A stretch of 64,000 bases of DNA from Phycisphaerales bacterium. GTDB taxonomy: Bacteria > Planctomycetota > Phycisphaerae > Phycisphaerales > UBA1924. The stretch spans positions 62,001 through 126,000 of the forward strand of contig JAJDDD010000013.1 in the NCBI GenBank assembly GCA_029260495.1. The letters are read 5' to 3'. The notes beneath the pieces are model-generated. The model was not told where the DNA came from. It ran no database searches and saw nothing but the letters and a program-made list of their open reading frames with translations. The translations under genes were made by a program, and so were the position numbers. Below are positions 51,597-64,000 of this stretch, piece by piece; position 1 is the first letter of the stretch, and each line of letters opens with the position of its first letter.

Positions 51597-53204
51597 GTGA
51601 GCATGGAGGCTGCGACAACCAGCAAGGGTTCGGAGAGCTCACGTTCTCGCAGCCCTGTCGGGCGGCGGGCGCCCATAGAGAGGCTGCTGGAGAAGCGACC
51701 GCCGAATGCGCCTGAGGCTGAGATGTCGCTGCTGGGATCGATATTGATCGATCCGGGTGTGCTGCCTGATGTCATCTCGCTGATCAGCGCGGGCGAAGAC
51801 TTCTACGCCTCAGCTCATGCGCTCATCTACGATGCGCTGGTCGATCTCTATGACCAGCGGCAGTCGGGCGACCTGGTGCAGCTGCTCGACGCGCTGCAAA
51901 CGAAGAATGCACTGGAGAATGTCGGCGGGGCGGATTATCTGGTGCAGCTCGCGGAGAGTGTTCCCTCCGCAGCGAACGCGGTTCACTACGCGCGAATCGT
52001 CGCGGAGAAGGCGCGGCTGCGGCGTCTGATTGAAGCAGCCAGCGAGATTATCCATGAAGCGCACAACACAGGGGATCTTGGCGCCGAGGGTGCGCGGGAG
52101 GTGCTCGACCGCGCCGAGCAACGGATTTTTGATATCGCAGAGCGATCGCAGACCGCGGATGCGCAGAAGCTTCAGGAGCTTCTCCATGAAGCAATGGTTC
52201 TGCTTGAGGCAAATGAAGGCCGGCCCATTACAGGGCTGGCGACGGGGTACATGCGGCTTGATGAGCTGACGACGGGTTTGCAGCCGGGCGAACTCCTTAT
52301 TCTCGCTGCCCGGCCTTCGATGGGAAAGACGGCGCTGGCGCTGAATCTGGCGGAGCATGTCGCGCTGCACGGGGCGCATCATGCGGCGGCGCCGGTGGCA
52401 TTCTTTAGTTTGGAAATGAGCCGCCAGGCGCTGACGCAGCGGATGATGTGCGCGCGAGCGACGGTGGATTCGCATCGGTTCCGCACGAATACGCTCACGG
52501 AAGATGACTATCGGCGGCTTATGAAGGCATGCGGGGATCTCGATCCGGCGCCGCTGTACATTGATGACACGCCGGGGATGACCATCCTTCAGCTTCGGGC
52601 GCGGGCGCGGCGGTTGGTTGCGCAGCACGGCGTGAAGTGCATTTTTATTGATTATCTTCAGCTTCTGACGGCGCCGGGCTCGGCGCGGGAGTCGCGGCAG
52701 GTGGAGGTTTCGGCGATCAGCCGGCAGATTAAGGCGCTGGCGCGGGAGCTCAACATTCCGGTGGTGTGCCTTGCACAGCTGAATCGTGGAGCGGAGCAGC
52801 GCGAGGGGCATCGGCCGCGGATGAGCGATCTGCGTGAGTCGGGGTCGATCGAGCAGGATGCAGATGTCATCATGCTCCTGCACCGCGAGTCCTATTACCA
52901 CCAGGGCGATGAGCAGTGGCTCGAAGAGCACGAGGGCGAGGAGAATCTGGCGGAGGTCATCATTGCGAAGCAGCGAAACGGGCCGACGGGCGTGGCGAAG
53001 CTGACGTGGGACGCGAAGACGACGCGATTTTTGGACTACACAGAGCAGCGGTATCGGGAGCCTGTGTCGTATTCCGCCCCGACGGCGCCCCCGGAAGTGA
53101 CAACCTTCGCGCCGGGGACGAGATCTGGGCCGGCAGAGTCGCACCGGGATGGTGGGGGGCCGGCGAGGCCCTGGGAGGGTGAGGAGTCGGACGCACCGTT
53201 TTGA
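51597..53204 (+). CDS. dnaB: Replicative DNA helicase DnaB
   Basis: 535 aa. GTG at 51597 (ATG at 51603 also possible; GGAGG lies 13 bases before the GTG). N-terminal domain PPNAPEAEMSLLGSILIDPG, linker, and RecA-like ATPase domain: ITGLATGYMRLDELTTGLQP, LAARPSMGKTALALNLAEHV (Walker A), VAFFSLEMSRQALTQRMM, KCIFIDYLQLL (Walker B), AQLNRGAEQREGHRPRMSDL and RESGSIEQDADVIMLLHRE. Full length and continuous. The first 45 residues and the last ~45 residues (Pro/Gly-rich) are variable tails. It unwinds DNA at the replication fork. It directly precedes rplK, an unusual neighbour (usually nusG). Confidence 0.95.
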   Translation: MSMEAATTSKGSESSRSRSPVGRRAPIERLLEKRPPNAPEAEMSLLGSILIDPGVLPDVISLISAGEDFYASAHALIYDALVDLYDQRQSGDLVQLLDALQTKNALENVGGADYLVQLAESVPSAANAVHYARIVAEKARLRRLIEAASEIIHEAHNTGDLGAEGAREVLDRAEQRIFDIAERSQTADAQKLQELLHEAMVLLEANEGRPITGLATGYMRLDELTTGLQPGELLILAARPSMGKTALALNLAEHVALHGAHHAAAPVAFFSLEMSRQALTQRMMCARATVDSHRFRTNTLTEDDYRRLMKACGDLDPAPLYIDDTPGMTILQLRARARRLVAQHGVKCIFIDYLQLLTAPGSARESRQVEVSAISRQIKALARELNIPVVCLAQLNRGAEQREGHRPRMSDLRESGSIEQDADVIMLLHRESYYHQGDEQWLEEHEGEENLAEVIIAKQRNGPTGVAKLTWDAKTTRFLDYTEQRYREPVSYSAPTAPPEVTTFAPGTRSGPAESHRDGGGPARPWEGEESDAPF

Positions 53205-53209
53205 CGGGC

Positions 53210-53237
53210 TTGCGGCGGGCGGGGATCGCGGTACACT
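53210..53237 (+). promoter_or_regulatory. Candidate promoter for the rplK operon
   Basis: TTGCGG (53210-53215), 16-nt spacer and TACACT (53232-53237), about 98 nt before the rplK ATG at 53335 and right after the dnaB stop. Spacing fits but the hexamers are imperfect and the region is GC-rich. Confidence 0.45.
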
Positions 53238-53334
53238 TTCCGGCTCGCTTCGGCGAAGCATTTTTCAACAACTCAACACCGATCGGACCACCATTGCGGC
53301 TTGAAAGCTGCTCGGCGGTGGGAGGTAAGCACTT

Positions 53335-53763
53335 ATGGCGAAGAAAGAAATCGTCACCACATTCAAGGTGACAGCCCCCGGCGGACAGGCGACTCCAGCC
53401 CCGCCGCTCGGCCCGGCCTTGGGCGGCAACGGCGTCAATCCAGGTCAGTTCATCCAGCAGTTCAACGCTGCGACAGGCTCGCTGAATGGCAAGGTTGTCG
53501 GCTGTGTGATCACTGTCTACGGGGATCGCTCGTTCGACTTTGTGATTAAGTCATCGCCAGCGGCGAACTTGATCAGAACGGCGGCGGGGATTGAAAAGGG
53601 CTCGGGCGTGCCTCACACGGAGAAGGTGGGCAAGATCACAAGTGATCAGGTTCGGGCGATCGCGGAGGAGAAACTGGCAGACCTGAACGCAGGCTCGGTT
53701 GATTCAGCGATGCGGATGATCGAAGGCACAGCTCGCTCAATGGGCGTTGTGGTGGAGGGCTGA
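53335..53763 (+). CDS. rplK: 50S ribosomal protein L11
   Basis: 142 aa, standard length. ATG at 53335. TAPGGQATPAPPLGPALGGN, GVNPGQFIQQFNAAT, ASPAANLIRTAAGIEKGSGV reads here SSPAANLIRTAAGIEKGSGV, and DQVRAIAEEKLADLNAGSVD followed by GTARSMGVVV, all L11 landmarks. It binds the GTPase-associated region of 23S rRNA. rplA starts five bases after its stop. No nusG or secE lies upstream; dnaB is the neighbour instead. Confidence 0.97.
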   Translation: MAKKEIVTTFKVTAPGGQATPAPPLGPALGGNGVNPGQFIQQFNAATGSLNGKVVGCVITVYGDRSFDFVIKSSPAANLIRTAAGIEKGSGVPHTEKVGKITSDQVRAIAEEKLADLNAGSVDSAMRMIEGTARSMGVVVEG

Positions 53764-53768
53764 TTCCA

Positions 53769-54482
53769 ATGGCGAAGAAGATAGAAGAAAAGAAGCCTCG
53801 CCGTCTTGGCAAGCGTTCGTGGGACAACATCAAGCTGGCGCCGGCGGAGGCGATCGAGCTTCATGAGGCTGTAAAGGTTCTCAAGAAGTTCAAGGGGCCG
53901 AAGTTTGATCAATCGGTCGAGGTCTGCATGGTGCTGGGGATTGATCCGAAGCAGGCGGATCAGCAGGTGCGCGGGGCCGTCGCGATGCCGAATGGCATTG
54001 GCAAGTCCAAGCGCGTCATAGCGTTCTGCCAGAGCGATGTGGCGAAGGAAGCTTTGGCTGCAGGGGCTGTGAAGGCTGGCGGCGAAGAGCTGGTTGAAGA
54101 AATCGAGAAGGGTTTCGTTGATTTCGATGTCGCCGTCGCGAGCCCGGACATGATGCGCGTGGTGAGCAAGCTTGGGCGTGTGCTTGGTCCCAAGGGGCTG
54201 ATGCCTTCGCCGAAGGCGGGCACGGTGACGCCGAATGTTGCGGAAGCGGTGAAGGAATACTCTGCGGGCAAGGTTGAATACCGCAATGACAAGAGCGGAA
54301 ACATTCATGCGGCGGTGGGAAAGATGAGCTTTTCGGAGAGTGATCTTGCTGAGAATCTGGATTACTTCATCGAGACGATCGCCAAGCTTCGCCCATCGAG
54401 TGTGAAAGGGCGATTCGTTAAGAAGATCAGCATCAGCGGAACAATGACGCCGGGCGTGCAGGTGGCGTACGCAGGCGAGTGA
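53769..54482 (+). CDS. rplA: 50S ribosomal protein L1
   Basis: 237 aa, standard. ATG at 53769. LHEAVKVLKKFKGPKFDQSV, GKSKRVIAFCQSD, SPDMMRVVSKLGRVLGPKGL and MPSPKAGTVTPNV match L1. It binds the L1 stalk and its own mRNA as a translational repressor in E. coli. The operon spacing to rplK is five nt, which supports translational coupling; rplJ follows after 50 nt. Confidence 0.97.
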   Translation: MAKKIEEKKPRRLGKRSWDNIKLAPAEAIELHEAVKVLKKFKGPKFDQSVEVCMVLGIDPKQADQQVRGAVAMPNGIGKSKRVIAFCQSDVAKEALAAGAVKAGGEELVEEIEKGFVDFDVAVASPDMMRVVSKLGRVLGPKGLMPSPKAGTVTPNVAEAVKEYSAGKVEYRNDKSGNIHAAVGKMSFSESDLAENLDYFIETIAKLRPSSVKGRFVKKISISGTMTPGVQVAYAGE

Positions 54483-54532
54483 TAGGGTCGGGCGAGTCCG
54501 ATTCGCCGGAAGATTAAGAAAGAGAAGAACCG

Positions 54533-55078
54533 ATGAGCAAGACCGTCAAAGAGTTCATGATGCGCGACTACAAGTCGCTTTTCGAAGGCGTTGAAGATGC
54601 GCTGCTCGTGAGCGTGCGCGGCGTCGAGGCGAACGACAACAACCGCATGCGTCTGGGTCTTCAGGAGAAGGGCATACGGATTACGGTTGTGCGAAACAAT
54701 CTGGCGAAGCGCGCTTTTGCTGACTCCAGCCTTGAAGGATTGAATGACTTGCTGGATGGGCCGACAGCGCTTGCCTATGGCGGGGAGACAGTTGTTGACG
54801 CTGCCCGCGAGTTGGTGAAGTGGGCCAAAGAGGTTCAGCAGCTCGAACTCAAGGGCGCCATCCTTGATGGCGAGCTCTTCGAAGGTGCAGCGGGTGTTCA
54901 AAGGCTGTCGGACTTCCCGACGCGCGATGAAGCTCAGGCGCAGGTGGTTACGCTCGTTCTGAGCCCGGCGCGCAATCTGGTTGGCGGGATCCTCGGGCCA
55001 GGCTCGTCGCTGGCTTCCATTGTGAAGTCGATCGAAGAGAAGCTGGAAAAGGGAGAGACGATCAGCAAGGCGGGCTGA
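54533..55078 (+). CDS. rplJ: 50S ribosomal protein L10
   Basis: 181 aa. ATG at 54533 preceded by AAAGAGAAG. The N-terminal KEFMMRDYKSLFEGVEDALL, EANDNNRMRLGLQEKGIRIT then VVRNNLAKRAF, and LVGGILGPGSSLASIVKSIE identify L10, which anchors the L12 dimers. No L10 leader hairpin could be resolved in the short (50-nt) gap before it. Confidence 0.95.
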   Translation: MSKTVKEFMMRDYKSLFEGVEDALLVSVRGVEANDNNRMRLGLQEKGIRITVVRNNLAKRAFADSSLEGLNDLLDGPTALAYGGETVVDAARELVKWAKEVQQLELKGAILDGELFEGAAGVQRLSDFPTRDEAQAQVVTLVLSPARNLVGGILGPGSSLASIVKSIEEKLEKGETISKAG

Positions 55079-55255
55079 GGCGTGTGAGCGTCGGAACTGC
55101 CTTGTTGCGATTGATAGATGAGAAAAAACTGACAACATCCGATCCGGACTGGCCCTTGGGTTAAAGGTTGAGCGTTCAGCCCCTCTCTGGATGGTGTTCA
55201 CCGTCAGGCGTGACCAAACGTCGAACGGCGAGATAGAGAAAGTAGAGACGAAATT

Positions 55256-55657
55256 ATGTCCGAAGAAACCAAAACATTTGACGCCAAAATCACCAAGATC
55301 GGTGATGAGCTCGCCGGCCTTACGCTTAAGGAAGCAGTTGATCTCGGTGATTACATGAAAGAGACGTATGGCATTGAGCCGGCTGCTGGCGGCGGCGTGA
55401 TCATGGCGGCTGCTGGCGGCGACGCGGGCGGCGGCGAGGAAGAGAAGACCTCGTTCGACGTGATCCTTACCTCTGCTGGCGATAAGAAGATTCAGGTCAT
55501 TAAGGTCGTGCGGGAGATCACCGGCCTCGGTCTGAAGGAAGCCAAGGATCTTGTCGACGGCGCTCCCAAGGCGGTCAAGGAAGGCCTGAGCAAGGAAGAC
55601 GCCGAGGCTCTCAAGACCAAGCTCGAAGAGGTCGGCGGCGGCGTCGAGATCAAGTAA
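55256..55657 (+). CDS. rplL: 50S ribosomal protein L7/L12
   Basis: 133 aa, ATG at 55256. [20 protein letters not shown] in the N-terminal domain, a Gly/Ala/acidic hinge ([20 protein letters not shown]), and the C-terminal [20 protein letters not shown] and [20 protein letters not shown]. It recruits translation factors to the ribosome. Separated from rplJ by 177 nt, longer than usual, which may hold a regulatory site; none was resolved. Followed by a large stem-loop at 55703-55742. Confidence 0.97.
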   Translation: MSEETKTFDAKITKIGDELAGLTLKEAVDLGDYMKETYGIEPAAGGGVIMAAAGGDAGGGEEEKTSFDVILTSAGDKKIQVIKVVREITGLGLKEAKDLVDGAPKAVKEGLSKEDAEALKTKLEEVGGGVEIK

Positions 55658-55702
55658 GAGAACACGAATCGAGCAGACGACCTGCTCGCGGATGAGCAAT
55701 TT

Positions 55703-55742
55703 GGACAAGAGGCGTCCCTCTCAAGAGAGGGGCGCCTTGTCC
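55703..55742 (+). terminator. Strong stem-loop after rplL (attenuator or processing site)
   Basis: GGACAAG (55703-55709) pairs with CTTGTCC (55736-55742), and GGCG-like and CCCTCT (to 55721) pair with AGAGGGGCGC inside, giving about 18 base pairs with a few bulges and a 4-nt loop. There is no U-run directly behind it, so RNase III processing or attenuation fits as well as simple termination. Confidence 0.55.
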
Positions 55743-55852
55743 AGTCGGTGGCCGAGCGGCTGGCAGAAATGGAAAAATTGGGTTGTTTGCCGGGTTTTTT
55801 CGCTTATGGCCATAATTTTGTCTTTTTTTGAAAATCGGTTCCGGTCCGCTTC

Positions 55853-55881
55853 TTGCAGGCGGATGATCGGCGGGCTATGAT
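55853..55881 (+). promoter_or_regulatory. Sigma70-type promoter of rpoB
   Basis: TTGCAG (55853-55858), exactly 17-nt spacer and TATGAT (55876-55881). The rpoB ATG at 55990 is about 100 nt downstream. Five of six bases match at -10; four of six at -35. Confidence 0.65.
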
Positions 55882-55989
55882 GCATGGCTCGGCGTTTTCA
55901 AACGGGTGTGACCACGACTCAACTCTTACTTCATTGGATGGCCTCAAAGTGGGGCCAATCCCTGTAGTTCAACCATCGTGAGGATTTCG

Positions 55990-59802
<3,813 letters not shown>

Positions 59803-59863
59803 TTTTCATACTTCTGGCCAAATAAAGGCGCCAGAGCCAAGGCTGCGTTTGGGAGTGATTTCG

Positions 59864-60463
59864 ATGAAACATCACCAAATCGGTGGAATCAGTTTGGTTG
59901 TCGCGTTGAGTGTTGTTGTGCTTGGTTGCGAGCAAGGCGCCAAGAGCGACTCGACGCCTGATGGTGGAGCGACCAACAACGACGCTGTGGCGACTGGCGC
60001 CGAGCGCAATGGCAAGCCCGCTCCACCTGCTGCAAACTCAACTTCCGATCATTCGACAGACACAGAGAGTCCGGTGAGCCTCGTTCCGCTGAAGGACAGA
60101 ACGCCTGATGAAGCGTTTGAAACCTATATTGAGCGGCTTCGGGTCGGTGATTTCTGGGGCGCTTTGGAGGTGTGCGATCCTGACGCAGAGGGGACACTCG
60201 CGCTTACCGGGTTCGCAGACAACCTCGACAACGTGCGCCGCGACCTTGAGTCTGACCCAAACTCACCAATCTCTTATGAGACCATGATCCATCTTACAAC
60301 GGGCGACTTTAAAGCGTTGACGTGGGCGGTCGTCTCTGAAGGCGCGGACTCAGCGGTCGTTGAGATTACGAAGCCTGATCCTGGGGACACAACGGACGTG
60401 CGCCTTACCTTCCTTGATGGCGCCTGGCGCGTCATCCCGCCTCCCAAGACCGGCATTCCGTAA
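59864..60463 (+). CDS. Lipoprotein of unknown function inserted between rpoB and rpoC
   Basis: 199 aa from the Met at 59864, with GGGAG upstream; the longer frame from 59756 overlaps rpoB in another frame and is a shadow. Lipoprotein signal SLVVALSVVVLGCEQGAKSD puts Cys at ~22, followed by a Thr/Asp/Asn-rich linker and a compact domain: DEAFETYIERLRVGDFWGAL, EVCDPDAEGTLALTGFADNL, HLTTGDFKALTWAVVSEGAD, VRLTFLDGAWRVIPPP. The shape (small alpha-beta domain after a linker, with a final W-R-V-I-P strand) is like NTF2/DUF4878-type lipoprotein folds, but this is not certain. It is co-oriented with rpoB (61-nt gap) and rpoC (102-nt gap). Its leader resembles that of rpoB (both GATTTCGATG at the start). 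Confidence 0.75.
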   Translation: MKHHQIGGISLVVALSVVVLGCEQGAKSDSTPDGGATNNDAVATGAERNGKPAPPAANSTSDHSTDTESPVSLVPLKDRTPDEAFETYIERLRVGDFWGALEVCDPDAEGTLALTGFADNLDNVRRDLESDPNSPISYETMIHLTTGDFKALTWAVVSEGADSAVVEITKPDPGDTTDVRLTFLDGAWRVIPPPKTGIP

Positions 60464-60565
60464 AACGAACAAAACCCTCCAAGCAGCAGTGGCTCGACAG
60501 GAGCCATCACCGACCGAGCCGAATCACACGCGATCGACGCACAAGACTGGAGAGCACAGCTAATC

Positions 60566-64000
<3,435 letters not shown>

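Larger units (their letters stand above)
55658..55989 (+). promoter_or_regulatory. rplL-rpoB intergenic region (about 330 bases) with stem-loop and promoter
   Basis: Between rplL and rpoB lie a long stem-loop (55703-55742) and a good promoter (55853-55881). In E. coli this same interval holds an attenuator and RNase III site that lower rpoBC expression. Here the arrangement could do the same. A GGTGGCCGAGCGGCTGGC stretch at about 55747 resembles a tRNA D-arm but no tRNA cloverleaf forms. Confidence 0.55.

Noticed and set aside
55747-55800. GGTGGCCGAGCGGCTGGC, resembling a tRNA-Ser/Leu D-arm, after rplL
   Set aside because: No acceptor stem, anticodon arm or T-arm follows; the next bases are A- and T-rich and cannot fold as a cloverleaf.

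Overview
The window reads as an ordinary stretch of a GC-rich chromosome from a planctomycete, most likely of class Phycisphaerae. Four secreted proteins (genes ending at 655, 2379, 19995 and 21823) finish in a Cys-bracketed double dockerin-like domain whose last residues are LLGxWGxCP. There is a pseudopilin of the planctomycete type with an H...DG C-terminal motif, and the housekeeping proteins (RpoB, RpoC, PNPase, DnaB) are bacterial but not proteobacterial-like. I see no insertion sequence, prophage, CRISPR array, rRNA or tRNA. The taxonomic call is inference from these traits, not a database result.

Layout. 1-10.2 kb: secreted BNR/sortilin-like and FG-GAP dockerin proteins, a glycoside-hydrolase-like protein, HrpA helicase, TatA, and a secreted beta-helix protein. 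10.3-15.3 kb: a metallo-beta-lactamase-fold hydrolase, a CYTH protein and a phosphate-themed block on the minus strand (organophosphate-type MFS transporter, PhoU-like protein, Na/Pi cotransporter). 15.9-21.8 kb: a Cys-motif membrane protein, a pseudopilin, a 726-aa secreted protein of unknown family and a secreted endonuclease/exonuclease/phosphatase. 21.9-32.8 kb: a formimidoylglutamate deiminase overlapping an M20 deacylase, two class I aminotransferases, a histidine kinase with a cold-shock protein, and rpsO-pnp, then queC. 33.1-36.7 kb: TolB-like and other lipoproteins, a 79-aa ORF and a XerC/D-type recombinase. 37.0-48.1 kb: the flagellar export operon fliN-fliO-fliP-fliQ-fliR-flhB-flhA-flhF-flhG, a small membrane protein, and fliA with its own promoter. 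48.1-53.2 kb: folK, a TPR-like secreted protein, an amidohydrolase-fold protein that has lost its metal ligands, nnrE and dnaB. 53.3-64.0 kb: rplK-rplA-rplJ-rplL-rpoB-(lipoprotein)-rpoC, with rpoC running off the right edge.

The most notable points are: a lipoprotein gene wedged between rpoB and rpoC; the amidohydrolase-like pseudoenzyme at 49757-50677; the overlapping hutF/M20 pair, which could be a two-step formimidoylglutamate-to-glutamate module without HutG; and several well-formed sigma70-type promoters found by eye (tatA, cspA-like gene with a ~200-nt leader, fliA, rplK, rpoB). I did not find a clearly novel multi-gene system; the candidates above are single-locus oddities that need database and experimental checks. 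All residue and base positions were counted by hand and may be off by one or two.
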